Below are positions 42,564-52,999 of a stretch of 64,000 bases of DNA, piece by piece. The stretch spans positions 273,539,426 through 273,603,425 of the forward strand of contig CP136063.1 of the NCBI GenBank assembly GCA_032622095.1, given 5' to 3'. Source of the stretch: Siphonodentalium dalli. Taxonomy: Eukaryota > Mollusca > Scaphopoda > Gadilida > Siphonodentaliidae. The position numbers and the translations under genes were made by a program. The notes under the pieces were generated by a model. That model did no database searches. It was not told the DNA's origin and worked only from the letters and a program-made list of their open reading frames with translations. Position 1 is the first letter of the stretch. The number at the start of each line of letters is the position of its first letter.

Positions 42564-45500
42564 ATGCAGAACCAAGAGGCACAAAATGTTTCAACTCCCA
42601 GATTTGATTGTGACAAATGTAATAGAACTTATGCAAATCATAGCTCGTTGAGGAAACACAAGATTATGCATGATGAGGATTATATATGTGAATTGTGCAA
42701 CAAAGAGTTTAAGACAAATGAAACTTTGAGTAGACATCTCAGGAATATTCACAAAAGAGAGCCAAGAAAAAGGCAGAGAGTTGAATCGATTCAGAGCTCA
42801 AATAGAACAACAACACAAACGCCAAAAGTTGAAACGATTCAGAGCTCAAATAGAACAATACAACCACCAAATATCATTAATCAAGTTCTTAATGATAGTA
42901 TATCAGCAGAGGGACAATCGAATGACTCTAGTGACAGTGAACTGGAAAATGAAACTTCAGCGTTGAATAAGATTGTGACTGTGGTGAAAATTAAACCAGC
43001 AAACAGGCCGGAAACAGATGATATGATTGTGTTTTTCGCTAACAACAGAAAAAAGATTTTGACCATTCTGGAGGAAAAAATGCAGCGATATAATGGAATG
43101 AAATGGCATCTCAGTCTGTGCATTTCAATGTTCAAGCCAAGCGATGAGCAGGGTGGAGAGGATAGTGTTATAGAGACACACTTTCGAACGCAACTATTCA
43201 AGTGTGTGACCAGTGATCAATTGGACATTGCCGATATTAATACTGGGTTTCACAAAATGTTCGAATCATTCAACACCTTTATACATAGGGGCAGTGGTTG
43301 GAGAATAAGGAGAATACAGCATTTGGATATCAGTATGGCAATGTATAAACCTTTGTCAGCCAGCAGCTATATAGCAACGCCAAGCGAGCTAACTCATTCA
43401 CGATCGATAATCAATGTAGTAAACAATGATGAATACTGCTTCGTGTGGGCTGTTTTGGCTAGTGTGCACCGAAAAATGAACAATCCGAACCGTGTGAGCA
43501 CTTATTTGCCATACAAAGACAGCCTTCGGTTGAACGGATTGACTTTTCCAATGAAAATAGAAGATATCACAAAGTTTGAGCGGATGAACAATATATCTGT
43601 GAGCGTATTTGGCTATGAGGACAAACAGGTGTTCCCTTTAAGGATAACTAATATATATCCTCCAAACGAGCCTCATGCAGACCTGCTATTGTTTCACAAT
43701 GAAGATAAAACACATTATACATGTATAAAAGATTTGGATAGACTCTTAACAAGATTCAAAAGGCAAACATCACACAAGAACTATTTTTTCTGTAGATTTT
43801 GTCTGTGTTCATTTCGAACTTGGACGGACAGGGATGCACATATGCAGGAGTGTCAAGCTTTTGGCTTTCAAAAAACCTGTTATCCTGCAGAAAAGGATAA
43901 AATTGTGCGATTCAATGAATACAACAAAAAATTTGTAATCCCATTCTGCATCTATGCTGACCTGGAAACGACTGTTGAGCAAATTAGCAAATGCGACCCA
44001 AACCCTGACATTTCCTCCAGCACACCATATGCAAATCTCAATCCACTCAGTTTTGGAATCAAACGTGTTTGCAAGGTGGATGAGACCTATACAAAACCTA
44101 CATTTATCTATAGCTCAGACACTGGTGTTATAGACTATTTTCTAGAAAAACTATTTGAGGAGGTTGAGGAAATTGAAAGTATTTTAGAGGAAACAGCTGA
44201 TATGATCATCACGGAAAAGCAGCAGCTGGACTTTGAAGCAGCAACGGAATGTTATAATTGCAATAGAAAGTTTAACGAAAACAGAAGGAAATGCCGCCAC
44301 CACTGCCATGTCAGCGGGCTCTACAACGGACCCAGTTGCGATGGCTGTAATTTGCATCTCAAAGCGCCTTTATTTATTCCCGTGATTATGCACAATCTTC
44401 GTGGATTTGATTCGCATCTTATATGTCAAGCTATGGGAAAGTTCGGCGAACCTATTACATGTATACCCAATAATATGGAAAAATATCTGTCTTTCAGTAT
44501 AGGAAAATTACGCTTTATCGACTCTTATCAATTTTTGAACGCATCGCTGGAGACGCTGGTAGAAAACTTGAAAGACTTTGACAACTATAATTTTCCTTAT
44601 CTAAATGATGAGGGATTCACACCTGAACAATGCAATTTGCTCAAGAGGAAAGGTGTATACTTCTATGAGTATGTCACATCAGTAAATGTGTTTGGTGAAA
44701 CGAAACTTCCGGAAAAGGACAAATTTTACAACAAAATGACAGAAAGTAATATTACTGATTCAGAATATCAACATGCCCACAATGTTTGGACCAAATTCAA
44801 TATGAAAAATCTGGGCGACTACCATGATCTTTATTTAAAAAGTGATGTCTGTTTGTTAGCCTGTGTATTTGAACAGTTTCGAGATATCTGCTATCAGTAC
44901 TATGGTCTGGATACCCTCCATTTCTATTCTGCTCCAGGTTATAGTTGGAGTGCAATGCTCTTAAAAACTGATGCCGAATTTGCGCTTATAACTGATCCTG
45001 ATCAGTACATTTTCTTCGAAAAGGGAATAAGAGGCGGAATTTCCTGCATAACACAGCGATTTGCAGAGGCCAATAATAAATATATAGGCGAAAGTTATGA
45101 TACAACACAAGAAACATCCTATGTCGCATCATACGATGCTAATAATTTATATGGGTGGAGTCAATGTCAACCAATGCCATATCGCTCATTTCAATTCTTG
45201 ACTCAAGAGGAAATAAGCAATTTGGACATCAGTTCAATAGCTTTTGATGACAAACATGGATATGTGTTAGAAGTTGATCTAGAGTACCCAGAACATCTAC
45301 ATGATACGCACAACTGCTATCCACTGGCTGTTGAGCGACGCCGTTGTGACTTTGATGAAATTTCGCAATATAGTCAGCAGCTATGGCGTTTGCATAATGG
45401 AGATGCCAAATTCCATACCACAGAAAAACTAGTGTTAACATTATATGATAAACAACATTATATTATTCACTACAAAAATCTGCAACAGTGTCTGGAGTTG

Positions 45501-46409
45501 GGACTCAAGTTGAAAAAAATTCACAGAGTGTTACGTTTTGAACAAAAACGTATTCTCAAACCATATATCGACTTTAACACACAAAAGCGAGCCGAAGCTA
45601 AAAATGCCACTGAAAAATTTATATTCAAACTCTTGAATGTGTCGATATATGGAAAGGCTCTCGAAAATGTTCGAGGAAGGGTGAATATTTCATTAATAAA
45701 TAATGAACACAAATTGAGAAAATATATATCAAAACCATCATTCAAACGTTTTGAGATTTTTAATAATGACTTGGTTGGAGTTGAATGCAGCAAAGTGAAA
45801 CTCGTTTTGAACAAACCAGTCTATCTCGGATTCGCAATTCTGGAATTATCAAAGTATTTGATGTATGATTTTCACTACAACTATATTAAAAAACTGTATG
45901 GTGAGAATGCAAAATTATTATTCACCGACACAGACTCTTTGACCTATCATGTGAAGTGTGAGGATATTTATAATGATATGTTACAAAACAAAGAACTGTT
46001 TGACACCAGCAACTATGATAAAGACCACTTTTTATACAGCAGTGACAACAAGGCCCAAGTTGGGTTAATGAAAGATGAATCTTATGGTATACCAATAAAG
46101 AGCTTTTGTGGACTTCGCTCTAAAGTATATGCATATTGCTATGGCGATACTGAGAAAAGAAGAGCGAAGGGAGTTGTTAGAGGTGATCAAAAACTGAAAT
46201 TTGTTGACTATTACAATTGTTTGTTTGGAAATACAGACAAGACAATGTGTAGGTTCAACAGAATTTTGAGCAAGAAACACCAACTTTTTTGCACACATAT
46301 AAATAAACGCGCCCTGAGTGCATTTGATGACAAGCGATATATTGCAGATAATGGCATCACCACACTCAGCTTTGGCCATTATGCTATTCAGTATAATACC
46401 CAAAGTTAG
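42564..46409 (+). CDS. Protein-primed-type family B DNA polymerase (Polinton PolB), 1,281 aa
   Basis: Copies the element. Order: two C2H2 fingers (C16-C19-H32-H36 and C42-C45-H58-H63); a papain/OTU-like segment with YCFVWAV (C292) and KTHY (H384); a third finger (C410-C413-H426-C430); 3'-5' exonuclease ExoI YADLET (D466, E468); a treble-clef insert with C563, C566, HHCH 579-582, C592, C595; ExoII NLRGFDSH (D616); ExoIII YLKSD (Y757, D761); then polymerase motif A YDANNLYG (D858), motif B KLLNVSIYGK (about 1022-1031) and motif C FTDTDS (D1122, D1124). The tail SFGHYAIQ is the usual C-terminus. No stop or frameshift, and all exonuclease and polymerase catalytic residues are present. Confidence 0.98.
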   Translation: MQNQEAQNVSTPRFDCDKCNRTYANHSSLRKHKIMHDEDYICELCNKEFKTNETLSRHLRNIHKREPRKRQRVESIQSSNRTTTQTPKVETIQSSNRTIQPPNIINQVLNDSISAEGQSNDSSDSELENETSALNKIVTVVKIKPANRPETDDMIVFFANNRKKILTILEEKMQRYNGMKWHLSLCISMFKPSDEQGGEDSVIETHFRTQLFKCVTSDQLDIADINTGFHKMFESFNTFIHRGSGWRIRRIQHLDISMAMYKPLSASSYIATPSELTHSRSIINVVNNDEYCFVWAVLASVHRKMNNPNRVSTYLPYKDSLRLNGLTFPMKIEDITKFERMNNISVSVFGYEDKQVFPLRITNIYPPNEPHADLLLFHNEDKTHYTCIKDLDRLLTRFKRQTSHKNYFFCRFCLCSFRTWTDRDAHMQECQAFGFQKTCYPAEKDKIVRFNEYNKKFVIPFCIYADLETTVEQISKCDPNPDISSSTPYANLNPLSFGIKRVCKVDETYTKPTFIYSSDTGVIDYFLEKLFEEVEEIESILEETADMIITEKQQLDFEAATECYNCNRKFNENRRKCRHHCHVSGLYNGPSCDGCNLHLKAPLFIPVIMHNLRGFDSHLICQAMGKFGEPITCIPNNMEKYLSFSIGKLRFIDSYQFLNASLETLVENLKDFDNYNFPYLNDEGFTPEQCNLLKRKGVYFYEYVTSVNVFGETKLPEKDKFYNKMTESNITDSEYQHAHNVWTKFNMKNLGDYHDLYLKSDVCLLACVFEQFRDICYQYYGLDTLHFYSAPGYSWSAMLLKTDAEFALITDPDQYIFFEKGIRGGISCITQRFAEANNKYIGESYDTTQETSYVASYDANNLYGWSQCQPMPYRSFQFLTQEEISNLDISSIAFDDKHGYVLEVDLEYPEHLHDTHNCYPLAVERRRCDFDEISQYSQQLWRLHNGDAKFHTTEKLVLTLYDKQHYIIHYKNLQQCLELGLKLKKIHRVLRFEQKRILKPYIDFNTQKRAEAKNATEKFIFKLLNVSIYGKALENVRGRVNISLINNEHKLRKYISKPSFKRFEIFNNDLVGVECSKVKLVLNKPVYLGFAILELSKYLMYDFHYNYIKKLYGENAKLLFTDTDSLTYHVKCEDIYNDMLQNKELFDTSNYDKDHFLYSSDNKAQVGLMKDESYGIPIKSFCGLRSKVYAYCYGDTEKRRAKGVVRGDQKLKFVDYYNCLFGNTDKTMCRFNRILSKKHQLFCTHINKRALSAFDDKRYIADNGITTLSFGHYAIQYNTQS

Positions 46410-46670
46410 TGGAAGTGATTTATTAATATTAGAGGCCTTTGGTTTCAAATTCTGCACACTTAGTCATCCACATGCACACAGCGCACTGTAAACTTGATCA
46501 TTGATCTATATAGTTTGTGGAGGAAAAATATTAATTTGCAAACAATATGTATTATATTGTATTCTAATATACGCAACCACCTTTATCAGTGAACTGATGT
46601 CATTCCTTGCATATATAGGTCAATAGTCATATATTATATGTTGAACAGATATTGAAATATACTGAAAATA

Positions 46671-46932
46671 AAGGGAGACTGTACCTAAAACCGGCTATTT
46701 ATCTTAGGGAGGCTCATATCTTGCTATATGGTGTTTGAAATTGATCAACTAAACACATTGGTGCATACTTTGTTTTCATTCCCGACTCAAATTGAATATA
46801 TATTGATTCAATTTGAGTCAGGAATGAAAACAAAGTACATCAATGTGCTTAGTTGCTAAATTTCGTTCACCATATAGTAAGAAATGTGTCTCCCTAAGAT
46901 GAATATCTGGATTTAGTTACAGTGGGCCCTTT
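46671..46932. repeat. Long imperfect palindrome, MITE-like, ~260 bp
   Basis: Left arm 46671-46800 and right arm about 46806-46932 pair along almost their whole length: for example TTGTTTTCATTCCCGACTC pairs with GAGTCAGGAATGAAAACAA, and TATCTTAGGGAG pairs with CTCCCTAAGATG. The loop is only a few bases. Ends read AAGGGAGACTGT and ACAGTGGGCCCTTT. Looks like a fold-back non-autonomous transposon; no clear target duplication. Confidence 0.75.
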
Positions 46933-47335
46933 TAACAGCAGTTATACAAATATATATATAAAATATATAAAAATATATAAATAAAGAGCAAAACAATTGT
47001 ACTAGAGCTGTACTTTATACTGATTAAATATGTCCTGACTGATATAACGCTTAGTTGAAAAGACTAAAATTTAGCAAAATCTCTTTATTAACCAAGACTT
47101 GTTTCTTTCTTCTTTTTTTTTTGTGAACAATACCATGCACGGTTTATAAGTCACTTTTTTTTATTTCTTTCTTTTTTTTTTGTTGCAATTTTCAGAAACA
47201 AAATTGAGACTATATTACAACTTGACATATTGTTTAAATTTTTTTTTTTTTTTAAATTTTTTTTTTTTTGCGGTTTGCAGTTTGATAGTAATAAATCAGT
47301 CAGGATATCTTTAACCACAACACATCTGTATATCC

Positions 47336-47965
47336 ATATGAGGTAGACTGATAAATTTGAAAAGAAAACAGTTATTAGCTGTTCCAACCTACAAATAAAT
47401 AAATAGGAATAAAGTAGATAACATCGTTCCATTTATAAAAAAATGGGTTATATATCACAATTCAAGTGACTAAAACAAGAAATACAAACAACATTATTTA
47501 CAGTGATTGATCAACAAAGTTGAACAAACTATAGTGCATATTTACATGAGGTAGACTGACAAACATCTCAAAATGCTGTTAAATATCTCTTAGATTCCTA
47601 GTTATTCGATTGTAGGACTGTGAATAGACAAATGGAGTGCTAAATTTATAGGGAGTTCATATTGCTAAGAGAACAGTTTTTTTTTTTATTATTTTAACTG
47701 TTCAAACCTACAAATGGACTATATATCACAATCCAAATGGCTGTTTTAGTTAAACTATGTCAGGTGCAACAGCATACAAACACCTATTTTCCAACACCAA
47801 ATATTAAGTTTGGTTTCTGACTACATTTTAAGAAATCTGACTTAGAAGCCTATTTGTTTGTGCACTCAATTTGCTGAGTTCAGAATAATAAGAACATCAA
47901 GTTTTCAACTATTATCTGTTTAATCCCACAGATGAATAAATAGGAATAAAGAAGATAATAGTGTC
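47336..47965. repeat. Diverged direct repeats
   Basis: Phrases recur: TGAGGTAGACTGAYAAA at about 47339 and 47548, GTTCMAACCTACAAAT at about 47382 and 47700, and AATAAATAGGAATAAAG at about 47395 and 47936. These are decayed copies of a few-hundred-base unit of unknown nature. Confidence 0.5.
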
Positions 47966-48118
47966 AACCCAGTTGTAAGAGGACTTACATATCAAATGTC
48001 AAATGTCAGATTTCGAGTGAACAAATGTATAGTATAATGACTGTTAACGTATGTGCAGAATATACATGTTTGCAAAAAATATTGTGCGTTTTGGGATTCG
48101 CAAAATAATTTCCTCATC

Positions 48119-48322
48119 AAGCCTTGAAATAGGGTGTCCGTCATTTGCAGAATGAGGTCCATAGAGGGCGAATTTAGTGATACTACCCCGTATAGCAAGC
48201 TAGCATCACCAAATTCACTCTCTGGGAAACCTCATTCTACTGAGACATAGTGGGCTAGCATCACCAAAATCACCCTCTGATAAACATCATTCTGCAAATG
48301 ACAGACATCCTATTTCAAGGTT
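48119..48322. repeat. Imperfect inverted repeat with third partial copy, MITE-like
   Basis: Left arm 48119-48190 (AGCCTTGAAATAGGGTGTCC...) pairs with 48254-48322 (...GACATCCTATTTCAAGG). Between them lies another related segment (CTAGCATCACCAAATTCACTC), so the element is a mosaic of one arm sequence. Confidence 0.65.
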
Positions 48323-48610
48323 TGTTCCTCATACTCTGAATGTATATAAATATCAGTGAACAGTTCATAATAGATGAGGAATAATGGTCAATTCTGATCA
48401 GTCAAATTGAGAGTTTGCCATAATTATTTAACAATATGTTTAAACACTGTGTTCCCTTTGTAGAACGTAAATTTATAAAAATGTTTATAAAAAATAAACG
48501 TAACTAGTAAACAAACAAAAATAAGAGAAAAACAAATCAACAGTATTTACAGTGTTTGTTCATATATATTTTGCAAATTGTGTCGCTAGTATTTTTCATT
48601 TGTTTTGAAA

Positions 48611-48792
48611 TTAAGGTACCTTTAAGAACAAAATGTGCTTTGTCACCAATGTACACAGAAATATTGTTGCTATTTCACATGAAAGTAATACCACCAAAGA
48701 AAATTAAGGCACCTTTAAGCACAAAATGTGCTTTGTAACCAAGGTATACAGAAATATTGTTGCTATTTGACATGAAAGTAATAACACCTAAG
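48611..48792. repeat. Tandem duplication, 93-bp unit, two copies
   Basis: The segment starting TTAAGGTACCTTTAAG at 48611 repeats at 48704 with a few substitutions, each copy containing AATATTGTTGCTATTT. A 60-codon ORF across it is fortuitous. Confidence 0.75.
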
Positions 48793-49196
48793 ATTGTGTT
48801 TGGTTTGACAGACAAACTCCTTGTAAATAAATATGCCTTCATATATTTGTGTTAAACATAAAATAAATCAATATTCGGCTGGTAATGAACTGTTGTTTTC
48901 CTTGATTAAATATTAAAAGTCCTATCAATTCCATGCCATAGTATTACAATATGTTTTATTGGACACTTATTGTGAGTTTAAGTAGACAATATACCAGCAA
49001 CCAGGTGTGAAATATAACCAGAAACCTTCTAACAATAGACATGTTGTAGGTGATTTGACACATTTAACCCTTTCATTATACCAACATTGATGGTGCAGCA
49101 TTAGCAATACTGTGTCAATGCATTCTCCTATATATATATGTATCTTCCAGTGAGACATGCCCAATATATAAGAAAATATATTGGCACAGAATTTCC

Positions 49197-49220
49197 AAAA
49201 AAAAAAAAAAAAAAAAAAAA
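49197..49220. repeat. Poly(A) run
   Basis: Homopolymer of 24 A; no retroelement body or duplication is recognisable beside it. Confidence 0.9.
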
Positions 49221-49310
49221 TTAGACAGTTCAGTGAAATACAGAAGTTTACTGTTTGTAAAGAACTGCAATATTACTGTTTGTAAACTACAAGATTTAAA
49301 GGTGTTCAAT

Positions 49311-49678
49311 CCTATATTACTATTTGTTTGGCTTTGAGGGGTAAAAAATATTTGATTTGAGTCGAGGAACCTACCAATTAACACTCAGGGTGAACAGCTA
49401 TGGATATTTGAATTTTCATTAATTCTATTTTTTCTGTCCCAGAACACAGACAAATTTGCGTTATTATTACCACTTGATTTTAGAGTTACCCATCCTTGTC
49501 TGTTTGAATAGTGTTTTGGTGTTCACATTTCGAGCAAATTACGAAGGTAAGGTTTCATCTCGAGAAAATAACAAATTTAAAAAAACAATATCTAATGACT
49601 GCAAGCTTTGTTTGATAGGTTCCTCAACTCAAATCAAATATTTTTTACCCTCAAAGCCAAATAAATAGTAATATAGGA
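49311..49678. repeat. Inverted repeat, ~65-bp arms, ~240-bp loop
   Basis: Arm 49311-49375 (CCTATATTACTATTTGTTTG... to GAGGAACCTACC) is the reverse complement of 49615-49678 with few mismatches. Loop has no convincing gene. Likely a MITE. Confidence 0.75.
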
Positions 49679-49819
49679 CCCACTGTTCGGTTTGTTGATG
49701 TTGGAGTCTGTTGAGATGGGGAACCCTCTGATCGGATTGAATACCTTTAATAAGTTATTAGTTTGGTGAAATAAAAAGTTGTTAATAAAGCTGAAAAGAC
49801 TCATTCTCGCCAATAAAAA

Positions 49820-50002
49820 AGTGCTGAAAAGGGAAATCAGGTTTTGAAAATGTACCGAATGGTACACATGGGGGTTGAAAACTCATTCTAAATCACTTTT
49901 AGTTTTCATGTCTGACTACATACATACGTTAGTGCTGATCACAAACCCCTGTGTACCATTCGGCACATTTTCAAAACCTGGAATACCTTCAGCACTTGTG
50001 TT
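49820..50002. repeat. Inverted repeat, ~55-bp arms
   Basis: CAGGTTTTGAAAATGTACCG from 49839 pairs with the segment ending CACATTTTCAAAACCTG at about 49981; weaker pairing extends outward (AAGTGCTGAA with TTCAGCACTT). Likely a MITE. Confidence 0.7.
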
Positions 50003-50458
50003 AGAAAAAAAAAAAAAGTTTGTACAGTCTGACACACAAAAGATTTCTAACAGCTGAATAGCCCTAAATAAGTTAATCTATAATCGCACTGACCAAAAAT
50101 ATTCTATATAGATTAACACTAGGATTTCAAATATGAACTAAACAAGTTGTTCACCTCCTACTAGTATCTTAACATCATTCCTTTGGAGTTACTGTTTTAG
50201 TATTTTGTTTTTTTTAATATAGCTAAATGGGGGTTAAGCCATATACTAAAATAGTTGGTATTGCCAAGTTTCACACCCCATTTGTCAGTCATAATTTTGT
50301 GTGTGCTCTTACTGTTTGTTTTTTTTTATTAACACAGAGTTTTATAGTTATAGTCTGTTTAGGCACTAAGACAAAAGCAAAATATGCGAATTACTGTTTG
50401 CGTAGGTACAAAGACCATGGACATGTTAGGACACAACATGAATTTATGATAGACCTGT

Positions 50459-50497
50459 TATAAAAGCCCATATGGTATTCCATTTACTAGTCATTCA
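50459..50497 (+). promoter_or_regulatory. TATA box and initiator of the plus-strand spliced gene
   Basis: TATAAAAG at 50459-50466 is followed 25-30 bp later by AGTCATTCAGTTTTC, which contains initiator-like TCATTC (A at 50493) and TCAGTT. The gene's ATG is at 50514, giving a very short leader. A good animal core promoter inside the transposon. Confidence 0.6.
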
Positions 50498-50513
50498 GTT
50501 TTCAACTTCAAAT

Positions 50514-52999
50514 ATGGCGGATAATATTGCACCAGCAACAACTGAGTCATACGAGAAAAAGTTTGGTCACTTTGCACTCAAGATCACTTTGTTTCGAGGA
50601 AAACCCTATTTGCACATATTTAACAATGATCCTGACCTTGTTCAGGAAGAGGAGGCTTATATTTCTTTGAACTTAAAGGAAGCCGAAAAGCTGGAAAGGC
50701 AGAGAAGCGATTTGGAAAAAAAACATGACAAAGGTGAATATCATGCCAATCACCAGTGTCTATAGGGCATTGGTGAACAGCGCCAGAGCATTTAAAGTTG
50801 TCAAAATATACAATGACAAAGGAAAAGTGAAAGTAAATCTGCAGCAGGAGGTGACAAAACCCGGGGAAACACCGCGATATGGGAAAGTGGCGTTCGACAA
50901 GGACTCGTTCCTAGTATTCCAGCGGATTCCATTTCTAATGAAAATGAAATCGATGATTCCATCAGAACAGGAAACTATTAAAAACGTAAGTAGACAATAT
51001 TTTTTTTTTTTGCAACACTATAGTCAAAGCATATTTCCTAAACAGTAGAGAAAATTATATTGCTGTGAAATCTCAAGTGTTAATTTATAGTGAATATTTA
51101 AAATTTGGCATATACCAGACCCAATTAATTTGTTTTTAACTCAAGATCGATAGTATGTTAGTCTGTTAGGCTGCTGTCTTAACCTTGTTGATCTCCTGAG
51201 TTTGGGCTGTTGATTTACTGCTGGATGAATTAGTCTATATAGAAAGTCAACAGCGCGTATAAACCACTGATAGTTTTGAATAAATATCCTGAATCTTCTC
51301 AACGCAGCGATAAATAGACACAGAACAATGCCTGCAAATAAGTGAAAAAATAAATTAGGTCTGGTATATGATGGAAATTGACAATAGCAAACAGGTTCAG
51401 TTCACAGGTATATTCAGGCTGAATATTAATCATTTTTTATTGTTGATCCGACTCTATTGGTTGGAACTTGAAACATGGTCACACTTTCATCGTCCAACAT
51501 TTTTGTTACATTGTATCGATTCCGTTTCCTCTTGATGCACCATATCAATAGGACGATTACAGCAGCACACACTGCTATGATAGCACATATCAAGATTATC
51601 CACTTTCCTGAAGATTAAATATTGAGAGTTAGCTTGCACGAAAAAGAAATAAGATTACAACAGCTGTGTATAATTGGCAAATTTAGATACTTTTAATATA
51701 GTTATAATTTAGAATATGCCAATATCATAAACATCTACTTTGATTACATACCTTGAAGAATATACTTTTCAACAAATGAAAAGCCAGGGCACAAAATAAA
51801 TATAAAAACAAACAAAAACTGACATTTCCTTATGCAGTAATGCCCTAATTAATCACCTGCATAGCCACATCAGAATTATAGTTGACATTTTAAGGATTTA
51901 GTGGAAAAAATGGATGGTTGCCATTCTCTTGTGAGCTTTCTGATAAATGTCAACAAACCATATTTCCGACTAAACCTGAAAACGCTAACCGTAGTTCTGC
52001 TGTGGTTATGGAGTTGATTAATTAGGACATTACTGTACATGAACAAGTGATATAGTAGTTCATATAAATGTACCTTGAAGAGCATTTGCAGCATCTGGCA
52101 TAAAGGCATCAGTTGAGTTTGGGTTACTGATAAAGCTGGTGCCTGGTATTGATGACCTTGGTTTGTGTGTGGTTGTACGCTTTGTGTCACTATATGTCTT
52201 GACAGTTGACATCATATTATAATCTGGGCCAGTTTCCACTGCTGACAGTTGCTACAAAATAATAGCATAAATAATAATATGAATAGTAAATTAAAAGTAT
52301 ATAAATTTATTTGCAGGAAATGAAAGCAGTATCAAAACAGTTGAGAGAAGGGGCAATTGATATTTTAGAATTGGAGAGCACCAACTTAAAAGTAGCCCAC
52401 AAAAGGAAAAAGATGACACTAGAGGCAGGATGTCCAAAAAAAGCAAAGAGAGATACAGCAGAAGCAGGAAGCTCAAAAGATGTCATGAACTTTGACTGCT
52501 TCATTGTTGATAAGGCTGCGGTTGACCAGTAAGTATACATTTTTTTTTTAAAGTAAAAACATTTTTGATAAATCAATTAGTAATTATCCCACAAAAACAA
52601 AACAAAAAAAACAAAAAAAACAAAAACAAAACAGATTCATAATTATTGGTAAGACTCATATTTAATATTAGCACCCCATATGGGGGAAACAGGGCATGGT
52701 GTATTGACCATGGTAAACACACTATTATTTAAATAACTTATATTTTGTTGAAGTTTGTAATTGCTGTTTTTTATTTATTAATACTTTGTATTGCTTCGAT
52801 GTTTTATTTATTATACGATGGAATGCAGCAGGTGTATGAAACAAACAATACATGTGCTTAGTGACACACACACGCCTCTGTTGATATTTACAATAAATAC
52901 AATTTGCAATTTGTTTGAACATTCAGTGAGATATACGAGGACAGTGATGAACCAACCGACAATGGTGACACAACAGAGTTCAGTGAAGAGACTGAATAG
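50514..52999 (+). CDS. Three-exon gene: R-G-x-P-Y domain protein with acidic tail (one frameshift)
   Basis: Exon 1 is 50514-50985, donor GTAAGT, phase 0. Exon 2 is 52317-52528 after TTTGCAG, donor GTAAGT, phase 2. Exon 3 is 52927-52999 after ACATTCAG and ends in TAG. Phases match at both junctions. The start has a good context (AATATGG). The N-terminal part has ITLFRGKPYLHI, shared with the 92-aa protein at the left end, then YISLNLKEAEKL; a second, weaker repeat of the strand-helix pattern follows (FKVVKIYNDKGKVKV). Exon 2 is lysine-rich (HKRKKM, PKKAKRD), exon 3 strongly acidic. A basic body with an acidic tail would suit a single-strand DNA-binding or replication accessory protein (inference). 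Exon 1 changes frame at an A8 run (50716-50723), so as written it is broken. Confidence 0.65.

Larger units (their letters stand above)
46410..50458. other. Gene-free 4-kb AT-rich region with palindromes
   Basis: No ORF here looks like a protein; the short ones come from T-runs and repeats. An AATAAA at 46667-46672 could end the polymerase transcript. The region contains several long imperfect inverted repeats and direct repeats, listed separately. This is unusual in an otherwise compact Polinton and suggests secondary insertions or loss of former genes. Confidence 0.7.

Noticed and set aside
47151-47432. Lysine-rich minus-strand ORF of 93 codons
   Set aside because: Its lysines come from T-runs in low-complexity DNA.
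49197-49220. Poly(A) run as the tail of a SINE or retrocopy
   Set aside because: No retroelement body, internal promoter boxes or flanking duplication was visible.
50227-50463. Plus-strand ORF of 78 codons before the spliced gene
   Set aside because: It ends at the TATA box of the next gene and has no recognisable features; it seems a chance ORF.
50718-50724. Programmed -1 ribosomal frameshift at AAAAAAC
   Set aside because: The downstream coding frame is +1 relative to the upstream one, so a -1 slip would not reach it.
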